Assembly: GCA_017459945.1 (NCBI GenBank)
Contig: JAFUBZ010000039.1
Coordinates: 1 to 64,000, forward strand
DNA: 64,000 nt
Direction: 5' to 3'
Source of the DNA: Eubacterium sp.
Lineage (GTDB): Bacteria > Bacillota > Clostridia > Lachnospirales > Lachnospiraceae
Of the stretch, positions 33,506 to 42,204 are shown piece after piece. The first letter of the stretch is position 1; the number at the start of each line of letters is the position of its first letter. The notes under the pieces are model-generated. The model worked only from the letters and a program-made list of their open reading frames with translations. It made no database searches and was not told where the DNA came from. The translations under genes were made by a program, and so were the position numbers.

Positions 33506-34510
33506 ATGACTGGAACAGATAGCATTCAAAAGTTAAAGATCGGCATCATCGGGGCCGGCGCGATCATTCCGCAAAGCATTCAGGCGATGCGGGAGGACGG
33601 AAGTCTGATCCCTGTCGGGATCTGCAGCAGACCGGATAGCTTTGCGCGTGTAAAGGAGCTGGCGGATCGGCTTGCAATCCCGCAGGCGTATCCGGATGCG
33701 GAAACACTTCTTTCGGAAGCGGACATGGATGCGGTGTATATTGCAGTGTCTAATGTTGCGCATTATGAAGTGGCAAAAAAGGCTCTGGAAGCAGGAAAGC
33801 ATGTCCTGATGGAGAAGCCGTTTTGCGCAAACAGAGAGCAGTCAGCGGAACTGTTTGCATTGGCCAAAAAGAAGAAGCTGTTCTGCATGGAAGCAGCACC
33901 GGTTCGGTTTGCACCTGTGATAAGACAGGTAAAAGAATGGCTTCCGCAGATCGGCAGGATCCGGATGGTGCAGACCAATTATTCCCAGTATTCCAGCAGA
34001 TATGACAGATTTTTGGCGGGCGAATGCCCTGCGGTGTTTGATCCCGCAAAGGCGGGCGGAAGCCTGATGGATCTTGGGATCTATCAGGTACATTTTTTGC
34101 TGACTTTGTTCGGCATGCCGGATTCATGGCACTATACTGCAAACATCGTTCGCGGAATCGATACATCGGGCGTCCTTGAAATGCGGTATCCGGATTTTAT
34201 CTGCAGTTCGGTCACGACAAAGGATTGCGACGGTGTCTCCGGCTTTCAGATTCAGGGAGAAGCAGGGTACATCTCATCAGATTGTCGCGCAAATGATATT
34301 ACCAGAGCAACGCTGCACCTGCGAAACGGACAGGTCGAACGATTTGATGAAGCCAGAAACGGACACCGTTTTATCCATGAAATGGGCGTGTTTTCGAAAC
34401 TTGTGGCGGAAAATGATCTTGCTGCATGTCAGGCGTTGGCAGAGGGGACGCTGGATTCGTTAACAATCCTTGATGAAGCACGCAGACAGGCGGATATTGT
34501 AATTGTCTGA
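33506..34510 (+). CDS. Gfo/Idh/MocA oxidoreductase 3
   Basis: This 334-residue protein has GIIGAGAIIPQSIQAM, MEKPFCAN and GGSLMDLGIYQVHFL. In the last motif the usual GxH is GIY, as in the dimeric dihydrodiol dehydrogenase-like branch of the family, so its chemistry may differ from the two upstream paralogs. It has its own promoter and structured leader, and AAGGGG 7 bases before the ATG. It may act on keto sugars or aromatic diols; the substrate cannot be told. Confidence 0.8.
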   Translation: MTGTDSIQKLKIGIIGAGAIIPQSIQAMREDGSLIPVGICSRPDSFARVKELADRLAIPQAYPDAETLLSEADMDAVYIAVSNVAHYEVAKKALEAGKHVLMEKPFCANREQSAELFALAKKKKLFCMEAAPVRFAPVIRQVKEWLPQIGRIRMVQTNYSQYSSRYDRFLAGECPAVFDPAKAGGSLMDLGIYQVHFLLTLFGMPDSWHYTANIVRGIDTSGVLEMRYPDFICSSVTTKDCDGVSGFQIQGEAGYISSDCRANDITRATLHLRNGQVERFDEARNGHRFIHEMGVFSKLVAENDLAACQALAEGTLDSLTILDEARRQADIVIV

Positions 34511-34524
34511 GTTTATGTTATGAT
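34497..34524 (+). promoter_or_regulatory. Promoter before the small membrane protein and YesN-type gene
   Basis: TTGTAA (34497-34502) and TATGAT (34519-34524) are 16 bases apart, overlapping the end of the preceding gene. An inverted repeat AATGA-CAACTA-TCATT follows at 34539-34554. Confidence 0.5.
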
Positions 34525-34581
34525 ATATCTGTTCGAAAAATGACAACTATCATTTATTATTAATTGGTTGGAGGAAAAGGT

Positions 34582-34944
34582 ATGGTACTGGCCTTTGGAG
34601 AAAATGTAAGCGTGATCTCACTGATCCGGTTTCTGATCATCATATATGGAGCCTATTCACTGGTCACGGTGGGGAGGATGAAAAGGAACGGAGAGATCTC
34701 ACAATGGCTGTTATCCGCAAGTGAATTGCCACGCGTGCGGGATAAGGAAGGCTTTTGCGAAATGATGAGCCGGCCGACATTTGTGTTTGGCTTATCCTGT
34801 ATCGGATTCGGTCTGATCAGTCTGGTGAATTCACATTATATTGGAAATGAAGTGCTCCATTTTGTTCTGCTGGCTGCCTTTTTTGTCTGCATTGTGTGGT
34901 ATGTTTCCGCCCTGCGCCGGGCAAAGAAGAGGTTCATTTATTAA
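34582..34944 (+). CDS. Small integral membrane protein of unknown function
   Basis: This 120-residue protein has about three hydrophobic segments (VISLIRFLIIIYGAYSLVTV, then FGLSCIGFGLISLVNSHYIG and LHFVLLAAFFVCIVWYVSAL) and a basic C-terminus (LRRAKKRFIY). It resembles small DUF3784-type membrane proteins, but I cannot name the family. The ATG at 34582 follows GGAGGAAAAGG. The next gene, a response regulator, starts 12 bases later, so the two are co-transcribed. Confidence 0.7.
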   Translation: MVLAFGENVSVISLIRFLIIIYGAYSLVTVGRMKRNGEISQWLLSASELPRVRDKEGFCEMMSRPTFVFGLSCIGFGLISLVNSHYIGNEVLHFVLLAAFFVCIVWYVSALRRAKKRFIY

Positions 34945-34956
34945 AGAGAAAGGCAT

Positions 34957-36564
34957 ATGATGTATAAAGTTGTACTCGTAGATGATGAAAAAATCGTTCT
35001 GGAAGGAATACAAAAAGTATATCATTTGGAAGAGTACGGATTTCAGGTTGTCGGCGCTTTTGCGGATGCCGCAGAGGCTTTGGAACATCTCGCGGATCTT
35101 GCACCGGAGCTGATCATCACGGACATGAAGATGCCGAAGATGACAGGTCTGGAGTTTATTGATCATGCAAAAGAAATCCTGCCGAATGCGGAATTTGTCG
35201 TTTTATCAGGACACGATGATTTTGTGTTTGCACAGGAATCCTTAAAGCTCGGCGTGGCGGATTATCTGTTAAAGCCTGTGAAAAAGGATGCATTTACCCA
35301 GATGCTCACAAAGCTTCATGAAAAGATTCATGCAAAGCTTGCAGACCAGGATTATTACAGCAGGGTGGAGAGCTGGCTGAATGACAATGTCGGTGACCTG
35401 ACTTCAAAGTTTTTTGAAGATCTCTCTGAAAATGACAGATTTGATCAGACCCTGTATCAGCTGCTGGAAAAACAGCATAATGAAGACATTCTGAATAAAC
35501 GTTTTCTTTTGGTGCGGGTCGATATCGGTAACCTTTCCGGTGAGGAAGACTATATTTCTTCTGTTGAGAAGCTGGGTGAAACCGTTTTTTCGATCCTTTC
35601 TGAATACGGAAAGGCACATCGGTTTCAGACAGATGACGCGATCTCATATTATGTTTGTGGTGATCAGAATGAGAACCGTCAGATATCTGAGGAAGTCAGA
35701 ACGCAGATCATAGAGGAGATGAGAGCGTTCATTCAAGAGGAAAATGAGCAGGGCAATACGCTAAGCGCAGGGGTCAGCAGGATCCATGACGGATTAAAAG
35801 AGCTTTTCCAGGCACGAAATGAATGTGTGCGCTATATCTTTATGACCAATGCGGAGTTGAATATCCAGAAGGATGAACATGAGCTCGGCCGGGTAGAAGT
35901 CGATGCGAAGCTTCCGTATCTTGAGATCGAGCATCTGTTTCAGGAGATCTCAGCCGGTAATACAGAGGCCATCCCGGATGAGATCAGGACAGTATATGAA
36001 CCGGCAAAGGCCTATATTGCAGCTGATGTAAAGGATTATGCAAGTCTGATCACGTTTTTGATCATTTTGCGAATCTATCAGATGCAGGCAAAAGTCGATC
36101 CGGAGTTAGAAGTCATCCGTCACAATCAGCTGGATATCAGAAGAATCGAACGCGAGTATCCGACGTTGGAAAGTCAGATGAGACTCTCAACGGCATCAGC
36201 AGAAAAGCTTGCCGAAGCAGTGGCAAAGCAGGGTGTCGGATCCGGGAAGAAGATCATTCAGGAGGCACTCGATTATATCGAGCAGCATTTTTGTGAGAAT
36301 ATTTCCCTCGCGGATGTCGCAGATGCGATCAGCATCAGTAAGAATTATCTGGCCAATCTGTTTAAGAAGGAGCTGGATATCACCCTGATCAACTATGTGA
36401 CAAACCTGCGTATTGAAGAAGCGAAGCGCTTATTGCGCCAGGGAAATCTAAAGATGTATGAAGTCGCGGGAGCGGTCGGATATAATGATTATGCATACTT
36501 CTCCCAGCTCTTTAAAAAACATACCGGTGTGACATTATCGGCATACAAAAGCAGCGCGATCTGA
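34957..36564 (+). CDS. Response regulator with AraC-type output, YesN-like
   Basis: This 535-residue protein has a receiver domain (residues 1-125) with VVLVDDEKIVLEGI, the phosphorylation aspartate in LIITDMKMPKMTG, the threonine/serine in VVLSGHDDFVFA and lysine in LLKPVKKD. A long middle domain and a C-terminal AraC domain (about 430-530; ISLADVADAISISKNYLANL and EVAGAVGYNDYAYFSQLFKK) follow. This is the YesN architecture. Its cognate YesM-type kinase is encoded convergently. A terminator overlaps its stop codon. Confidence 0.9.
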   Translation: MMYKVVLVDDEKIVLEGIQKVYHLEEYGFQVVGAFADAAEALEHLADLAPELIITDMKMPKMTGLEFIDHAKEILPNAEFVVLSGHDDFVFAQESLKLGVADYLLKPVKKDAFTQMLTKLHEKIHAKLADQDYYSRVESWLNDNVGDLTSKFFEDLSENDRFDQTLYQLLEKQHNEDILNKRFLLVRVDIGNLSGEEDYISSVEKLGETVFSILSEYGKAHRFQTDDAISYYVCGDQNENRQISEEVRTQIIEEMRAFIQEENEQGNTLSAGVSRIHDGLKELFQARNECVRYIFMTNAELNIQKDEHELGRVEVDAKLPYLEIEHLFQEISAGNTEAIPDEIRTVYEPAKAYIAADVKDYASLITFLIILRIYQMQAKVDPELEVIRHNQLDIRRIEREYPTLESQMRLSTASAEKLAEAVAKQGVGSGKKIIQEALDYIEQHFCENISLADVADAISISKNYLANLFKKELDITLINYVTNLRIEEAKRLLRQGNLKMYEVAGAVGYNDYAYFSQLFKKHTGVTLSAYKSSAI

Positions 36565-36585
36565 AAAGATCGGCGCTGCTTTTTC
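36550..36585 (+). terminator. Terminator at the convergent response regulator/kinase junction
   Basis: AGCAGCGCGATC and GATCGGCGCTGCT pair around TGAAAA with one bulged base, followed by TTTTC. The left arm lies in the last codons of the response regulator gene. It probably ends that transcript. Confidence 0.8.
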
Positions 36586-36597
36586 TTATGCTCTGTT

Positions 36598-38469
36598 TTA
36601 CTGTTTGGCTTCATCTGACGAGCCCGATGAGCTGTCATCCGTTTCTTTGATCGGCAGTGTGATCCGGCAAACGGTACGCGCGCGTTCTACGGAATAAGAA
36701 AGCCCGTATTCTTCACCGCAGATCACTTTGATCCGGCGGAATATATTCTGTACGCCATATCCTTCCGGTTTAAAGGATAAAAGCTCGGATTCGGATGGAT
36801 GATACACAAGGATATCACCCATTTTTTCCAAATCGATGTCGGAACCGTCGTTTTTTACCAGAATGATCAGGTTCTCTTCAACAGAGATCTCAATATCAAT
36901 CTTTCCTCCGTTGGGCAGCTTGCTGATGCCGTGCTTTAAGGCATTTTCTACAAGCGGCTGCAGGATAAAGCGCGGAATATAGAGCTTCTCTGCTTCGGGC
37001 GGAACGGTCACGGTATAGTTCAGCTTGTCTCCGTAACGGAATTTCTGCAGCATCAGATAGCTGCTGACATATTCGGCTTCCGCAGACATCTCTACAAAAT
37101 AGCTGTTGCTCTTCATCAGACTCAACCGGAATGTGTCAGAAAGCGCAGTGATCATATTACTGATCTCTTCTTCGTCATGCATCAGTGCAAGCCAGTTGAT
37201 CGAGTCGAGCGTATTATAGAGGAAATGCGGATTGATCTGGCTTTGCAAGAGTGCAAGCTCCGCATCCTTTTTCTCAAGGTTCTTGACATAGATCTCCTGG
37301 ATCAGATTCTGGATACGTTCCTGCAGCTGTGCATAAGAACGGTAGATGTCGCCGATCTCATCTGTTCGGTCCTCATATGGTTTTACCAGCTCCGGATCCG
37401 GAACCGTATCAGAGCCGTGATAGGAATCCATGATGTGAGACAGGACTGCGATCGGACGTGCCATATGATAGGAGCTTCTGTTTGACATCAGGAAAATGAT
37501 GAATACTAAAGCTGCAATCAGGATCAGCAGGATAATCACAATATTTGACATCGGACGGTTCAACTCGTTGTACGGCGTGATCATGACGGTCCGCCATCCG
37601 TTGATACCAAGATCCGCACATGAATACAGGTAGGGTGATCCCTCATATCGGACAAATCCATTTTGGTCAGAGATGCCATATTCACTGATCAGATTACTGT
37701 AGTCCCGCATCGGCCGGTTGGAATCGATTACATTACCATCCCGGTCGATCAGATACAGATTGGTCGTAGATCCCCAGTCGAGACTTCGCCAGAGATTCTG
37801 CATGTAGTCATTATCGGTATAGATCATCAGATAGCCAAGGCGCATCCCCGGAGTGTCAACGCTGTAGATCGGGCGCGCAAGCATCTGCGTATTGATCTGA
37901 TCCGGGATTTCGCCGTTTTGCTGTGCCTTCATCCTTTGCGTAGAAAGGGTTGCATAGGAATACCAGACCGCTGACCGATCCTGCAGCAGCAGATCACGAT
38001 ACCACCATTTCTCCCGAATCCCGTTGAAAGATGCCTTATCCGTATAGGCAGCGGTGGTGGAAAACAGGGTATAGGTGTTTCCTGTGATTACGATGCTGTC
38101 AATGAAATCCCTGTCGGTCATTAGCGCAGAGATGGTATAGGAAACTGCACTGTCGTCAGGATAAGAGCGGTTCGTTCCGGCATCCCTCATGTAATCCTGA
38201 ATGTCAGAAGATAAGATGATGTCGCGTGAAATGGATTCAATATTGGAGTATACAGAAAGAAGTCGGGCATTTAAGTGACCGACCTGCGTCTCCTGTGCCT
38301 GGATCAGTGTCTGCTTCGTACTATTGCTTGTAAGGGCATAGGAAAAGATTGCCATCGCCGCCAAAACCGGGATCGCAATCACTAGAAACGATATGAAAAG
38401 CCTTTGCCGGAAGCTGGTATTCCGGGGCAGACCGCTGAAAATATGAAAGAAAAGATCAGGCTTTTTCAT
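36598..38469 (-). CDS. Sensor histidine kinase, YesM-like
   Basis: This 623-residue protein has an N-terminal membrane helix (residues 22-47), an extracellular sensor region (about 48-300) and a second membrane helix (MSNIVIILLILIAALVFIIF). A HAMP-like segment follows, then the His_kinase domain with the phospho-accepting histidine in SQINPHFLYNTLDSINWL, and an ATPase domain (FILQPLVENALKHG, later GVQNIFRRI). This is a YesM/LytS-type kinase that partners with YesN regulators. It lies tail to tail with its likely partner and head to head with a lipoprotein gene, which may bind the signal sugar. Confidence 0.9.
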   Translation of the reverse strand: MKKPDLFFHIFSGLPRNTSFRQRLFISFLVIAIPVLAAMAIFSYALTSNSTKQTLIQAQETQVGHLNARLLSVYSNIESISRDIILSSDIQDYMRDAGTNRSYPDDSAVSYTISALMTDRDFIDSIVITGNTYTLFSTTAAYTDKASFNGIREKWWYRDLLLQDRSAVWYSYATLSTQRMKAQQNGEIPDQINTQMLARPIYSVDTPGMRLGYLMIYTDNDYMQNLWRSLDWGSTTNLYLIDRDGNVIDSNRPMRDYSNLISEYGISDQNGFVRYEGSPYLYSCADLGINGWRTVMITPYNELNRPMSNIVIILLILIAALVFIIFLMSNRSSYHMARPIAVLSHIMDSYHGSDTVPDPELVKPYEDRTDEIGDIYRSYAQLQERIQNLIQEIYVKNLEKKDAELALLQSQINPHFLYNTLDSINWLALMHDEEEISNMITALSDTFRLSLMKSNSYFVEMSAEAEYVSSYLMLQKFRYGDKLNYTVTVPPEAEKLYIPRFILQPLVENALKHGISKLPNGGKIDIEISVEENLIILVKNDGSDIDLEKMGDILVYHPSESELLSFKPEGYGVQNIFRRIKVICGEEYGLSYSVERARTVCRITLPIKETDDSSSGSSDEAKQ

Positions 38470-38487
38470 TTGTCACCTCTTATGCTG

Positions 38488-38516
38488 ATGGTACAACGAT
38501 AACCGTTTTGTTGCAA
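38488..38516 (-). promoter_or_regulatory. Promoter of the kinase gene
   Basis: On the minus strand TTGCAA (38516-38511) and TACCAT (38493-38488) are 17 bases apart. TTGCAA is a palindrome and is also the -35 of the divergent promoter. Confidence 0.55.
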
Positions 38517-38540
38517 GCGTGACTTGCGTTATGTTAAGAT
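38511..38540 (+). promoter_or_regulatory. Promoter of the solute-binding lipoprotein gene
   Basis: TTGCAA (38511-38516) and TAAGAT (38535-38540) are 18 bases apart. The inverted repeat GCAAG-CGTGA-CTTGC (38513-38527) overlaps the -35 and is a candidate operator for the response regulator. Confidence 0.5.
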
Positions 38541-38578
38541 GGTTTTGTTTCATGAGAAAAGAAAATGGTTACAGTATA

Positions 38579-39880
38579 ATGAAAAAGATTTTTCGAATCA
38601 TACTTATGATGCTCCTCGTCGGGGTAGTCGGGATCGGCGTTGTGGCTTGCAGTACGCCTGAATCTCCCGAAACAGAAAAAGTGCCGGAATCACAGGAAGC
38701 GGATCTGGAAATCTGGACATTCTATGACAGAAATGTACCGGGCTATTACTATATGTTCCTTTGGGATGACATTGCAAAAGCCAAAGGGGTTACTTTGGAT
38801 GTCAAAAACTATGCTTCGGATGAGATGGAAGATAAGCTGGAGCTTGCACTTGTTACAGGAGAGCTTCCGGATATCTTTCTGACACCGGGCGGATCGTTTC
38901 TTGATGAATTCATTGAGACCGGCGTATGTGCACCGGTAGATGAATATGTCGAGGAGCTGAATCTGACAGAAGAGTACAGTACCCCATATCAGGATGGCCG
39001 GTATTATGAGATCCCCTGCATGCAGACGGATTATGGTGTCGTCTACTATGATGCCACGCTTTTGTCAGAGATGGGACTTGAGATCCCGAAAACCTGGGAT
39101 GATCTGGAGCAGATGATCGCGGATGTGAATGTGTATAATGAAAAGAACGGAACCTCTTATTCTGCGATCTCATTTGGGGACAAAGACGGATATGAAGGGA
39201 ATCTTCTGTTGGATATGATCTCAGTCAGTGAGCAGGCCAATCAGAATCCGCAAAAAGCAGAGGACCCTTTGATGATTGATTCTGAGATTCTGCAGTCTTC
39301 GGTGGAAAAGCTCGTCAGATTAAATGAACTGGGCGCGTTTTCTGAGGATTATATGGAAACGGGAGATGAAGAGGCTGTCACAAACTTCATCCATCATAAA
39401 TCGGTCATGCTGGTGAATCATTCCGCGATCCTTTCCCATCTGATCTGGAACATGAAGGAAGATTTTTATACCGGTCTGTTTCCGGGAATGTACGGGACAG
39501 ACGGAACGTACAGAATGGTCAGACTCGATGGGGATATCAGACCGGGGCTTTGCATCAATGCTTCCTGTGACAACAAAAAACTAGCCGGGACACTTTGTAC
39601 AGAATATGTCCGCCGCCTTAATGAGGAAAACTTAAAGACCGGATGCAGAACGATGATCGAAGACGCAGATACCAAGGCAGAGCGCCTTTTGGAACGCCAT
39701 ATTGAGATGAACAGTCTTTTGGACAATGCAGCAGGAACCGTAACGGCGCCAAGCGCTACACAGGATTCGGAGATCAGGAATATGATCCGATCGCTGACAA
39801 AGGACCTGTACAGCGGTCAGTCTGATGCAGAAGCATTTATGAAGGCGATGGAAGAGGCTTTCCGGCCGTCAGAAGACTAA
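38579..39880 (+). CDS. Extracellular sugar-type solute-binding lipoprotein
   Basis: This 433-residue protein has a lipoprotein signal peptide with lipobox VVAC (mature cysteine near residue 25). The rest is an ABC transporter type-1 binding protein (bacterial extracellular solute-binding family 1), with ALVTGELPDIFLTPG and DDLEQMIADVNVYNEKNGTS. Starting at ATG 38579 places the signal peptide at the N-terminus; earlier in-frame starts would bury it. No permease genes are adjacent. It is divergent from a sensor kinase, so it may deliver sugar to a distant permease or act as a sensing partner. Confidence 0.82.
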   Translation: MKKIFRIILMMLLVGVVGIGVVACSTPESPETEKVPESQEADLEIWTFYDRNVPGYYYMFLWDDIAKAKGVTLDVKNYASDEMEDKLELALVTGELPDIFLTPGGSFLDEFIETGVCAPVDEYVEELNLTEEYSTPYQDGRYYEIPCMQTDYGVVYYDATLLSEMGLEIPKTWDDLEQMIADVNVYNEKNGTSYSAISFGDKDGYEGNLLLDMISVSEQANQNPQKAEDPLMIDSEILQSSVEKLVRLNELGAFSEDYMETGDEEAVTNFIHHKSVMLVNHSAILSHLIWNMKEDFYTGLFPGMYGTDGTYRMVRLDGDIRPGLCINASCDNKKLAGTLCTEYVRRLNEENLKTGCRTMIEDADTKAERLLERHIEMNSLLDNAAGTVTAPSATQDSEIRNMIRSLTKDLYSGQSDAEAFMKAMEEAFRPSED

Positions 39881-39910
39881 ACTGTTGCAATTGTATGAAA
39901 CTATTAGTAA

Positions 39911-39948
39911 AGTAGCACAAAAACGAAAATCGTTTTTGTGCTACTTTT
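39911..39948 (+). terminator. Intrinsic terminator after the lipoprotein gene
   Basis: AGTAGCACAAAAACGA (39911-39926) and TCGTTTTTGTGCTACT (39930-39945) pair perfectly over 16 positions around AAA, ending in TTTT. Confidence 0.95.
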
Positions 39949-40085
39949 ATTCATTCAATTCAAAAAAGTAAAATTCTAAATAAAATCTTAACTTTACCCA
40001 ATATTTATTTTTTTCGAAATCGAATACCATAAGAGTACCAAAGACGAACTTGTAAAGTCTTTTTTCATGAAGGAGGAAAATGAAT

Positions 40086-41366
40086 ATGAAAAAGAGATTC
40101 GCAAGAATTGCAGCAATTGCAGTAGCAGCTGTTATGGTTGGCTCACTTGCAGCTTGCGGCAGCAACGGCGGCGGCTCCGGCAGCGCAGCTCCGGAAAGCG
40201 GCAAAAAGGCATCTGGTGACACGATCACAGTCGGTGTTGTTTATCCGCAGACTGGTGCTCTGGCAGCATTCGGTGCCGGCACAGAGGAAATGTACGGATA
40301 CGCAGTTGACGAGATCAACCAGGCGGGCGGTATCGAGGTTGACGGTTCTGCTAAGCAGATCGAGCTGGTTTACGCTGACTCCGAGTCAGATCCGACAAAG
40401 GCTTCTGAAGCGGCGAACAACCTGATCTCCAGCAAGAACGTTGACATCATGCTGACAGCTAAGACAGCTGATACTACCGTTCCGGTAGCAGCAGCTTGCG
40501 AGCGTGCAGGCGTTGTATGTCTGTCCGTTGATACACCGGATGAAGCTTGGGCTACATCTGATTATCAGTACAGCTTCCATGCAGGATTCAACACAGAGAA
40601 CGAGCTGAACTCTTTCAAGGATGCTTGGGACAAAGCTGGTATCTCCGGCGGTAAAGTTGGTGTTATGCACGCAACCGATACAGAAGGTCAGACAATGATC
40701 GGCGCGATCAGCGCATTCTGTGAAGCAAACGGTTACGAAGCATATGATCCGGGCGCTTACACATCCGGTTCTACAGATTACACATCCATCATCAACAACC
40801 TGAAGAAGGAAGGCTGCGACGCAGTAGTAGGCGTTATGCTGACATCTGACTTCGGTACATTCTTCTCACAGCTGAAATCTTCCGGTTACATGCCGAAAGT
40901 TACCACTGTTGCAAAAGCTACTCTGTTCAAAGAGGACGTAGATGCAGCAGGTGCTAACGGTCTGGCAGACGGCCTTTGCTCTGAAGTATGGTGGACACCG
41001 TCTCATCCGTATGTATCTTCCATCACAGGCGAGACCTGCGAAGATATCGGAAACAAATGGATGGAGCTGACAGGTGCTGAGTATGCACCGGCTACAGCTG
41101 GTTATGACTATGCAAACGTAGAGATCCTGTACAACGTTCTGAAGAACGCTGGCACACTGGATACAGACGCTTTAGTAAAAGCAGCTGACGAACTTGCAGT
41201 TGATACAGTAATCGGACCGGTTGACTTCAACGAGCAGCATTACTCCGTACAGCCGCTTGTAACAGGACAGTGGATCTACAATGAGGATGGTTCCTGGACT
41301 CAGGAAATCATCGCTAACACTCAGGTTCCGGATTGCCCGACAACAGCTGACCTGAAAGTAAACTAA
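40086..41366 (+). CDS. Liv-type ABC transporter substrate-binding lipoprotein
   Basis: This 426-residue protein has a lipoprotein signal peptide with lipobox LAAC. A periplasmic-binding-protein type 6 fold follows (GVVYPQTGALAAFGAGTEEM, then ADSESDPTKASEAANNLI and GCDAVVGVMLTSDFGTFFSQ). It starts the Liv operon; ligands of this family range from branched-chain amino acids to amides, urea and aromatic acids, so the substrate is not certain. The ATG at 40086 is 9 bases from AGGAGG, better spaced than the ATG at 40080. Heavy use of preferred codons suggests high expression. Confidence 0.85.
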   Translation: MKKRFARIAAIAVAAVMVGSLAACGSNGGGSGSAAPESGKKASGDTITVGVVYPQTGALAAFGAGTEEMYGYAVDEINQAGGIEVDGSAKQIELVYADSESDPTKASEAANNLISSKNVDIMLTAKTADTTVPVAAACERAGVVCLSVDTPDEAWATSDYQYSFHAGFNTENELNSFKDAWDKAGISGGKVGVMHATDTEGQTMIGAISAFCEANGYEAYDPGAYTSGSTDYTSIINNLKKEGCDAVVGVMLTSDFGTFFSQLKSSGYMPKVTTVAKATLFKEDVDAAGANGLADGLCSEVWWTPSHPYVSSITGETCEDIGNKWMELTGAEYAPATAGYDYANVEILYNVLKNAGTLDTDALVKAADELAVDTVIGPVDFNEQHYSVQPLVTGQWIYNEDGSWTQEIIANTQVPDCPTTADLKVN

Positions 41367-41409
41367 TCTTTACGATTATGTAACTCCTCATTTAATTAAA
41401 AAACTGGCG

Positions 41410-41438
41410 AGAGGCCGCCGCTTATAGTGGCGGCCTCT
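41410..41438 (+). promoter_or_regulatory. Hairpin between binding-protein and ATPase genes
   Basis: AGAGGCCGCC (41410-41419) and GGCGGCCTCT (41429-41438) pair perfectly over 10 positions. No U-run follows. Such structures after binding-protein genes stabilise the upstream mRNA and reduce downstream expression. Confidence 0.65.
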
Positions 41439-41475
41439 TATCAGGTAAATGGCAAAAAGTAAAGGAGGTAGGGGA

Positions 41476-42204
41476 TTGAGTGCTATATTAAAGGTACATG
41501 ATCTTGGTATATCATTCGGAAGCAACCATGTCTTAAAGAGCATCAACTTTGAGCTCGGTGAAGGCGAGGTTTTGGGTGTAATCGGCCCGAACGGTGCCGG
41601 CAAGACCGTTATGCTGAACATCCTGACTGGTATTCTGAAGCCTACCAAGGGTACCATCGAATTCGATGGAAAAGAAATCGGACACGAAGGCGTGACCGAG
41701 CGTTGCCGCAGTGGTATCGGAAGAACATTCCAGGTTCCGCGTCCGTTCGAGCAGATGACCGTATTTGAGAACATCATGGTCGGCGGCGTATTTGGTGCAG
41801 GCATGAGCGAAGCACAGGCAAAAGAAAAAGCGCTGGAAGTTGCAAGCCTGATCAAACTGGAAGATAAGCTTGATCTTTTCGCAGGTAAGCTTGGACTTCT
41901 TGACAGAAAACGTCTTGAGATCGGCCGTGCACTTGCTACAGAGCCGAAGATCGTCCTTCTGGATGAGGTTGGCGGTGGTCTGACAGAGTCTGAAGTAGGT
42001 CTGATCATCAACCTCGTAAAAGATATCCAGAAACAGGGCGTAAGCGTTATCTGGATCGAGCATATCATCAGAACCATGCTCGAAGGAACCAACCGCGTAA
42101 TGCTTCTGGCTGACGGTGTCGACGTTATTACCGGCCCGCCACTTGAAGTTATGAATTCAGCTGAGGTTAAGAAGGTTTATATGGGAGGAGGCGACGACGA
42201 GTAA
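41476..42204 (+). CDS. livG: Liv-type ABC transporter ATPase LivG
   Basis: This 242-residue protein is the first ATPase of the operon. It has Walker A GPNGAGKT, and IVLLDEVGGGLTESE as Walker B plus D-loop. The usual LSGGQ-type signature is replaced by LGLLDRKRLEIGRAL, a variant I have seen in some LivG-like proteins. The start is TTG 41476, 7 bases after AAAGGAGG (41461-41468); an in-frame ATG at 41449 lies before that site. The stop overlaps livF (TAATG). Confidence 0.87.
   Translation: MSAILKVHDLGISFGSNHVLKSINFELGEGEVLGVIGPNGAGKTVMLNILTGILKPTKGTIEFDGKEIGHEGVTERCRSGIGRTFQVPRPFEQMTVFENIMVGGVFGAGMSEAQAKEKALEVASLIKLEDKLDLFAGKLGLLDRKRLEIGRALATEPKIVLLDEVGGGLTESEVGLIINLVKDIQKQGVSVIWIEHIIRTMLEGTNRVMLLADGVDVITGPPLEVMNSAEVKKVYMGGGDDE

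Noticed and set aside
40013-40024. TTCGA-AA-TCGAA palindrome before the Liv operon as an operator
   Set aside because: It is short, AT-rich and not tied to a recognisable promoter, so chance is likely.
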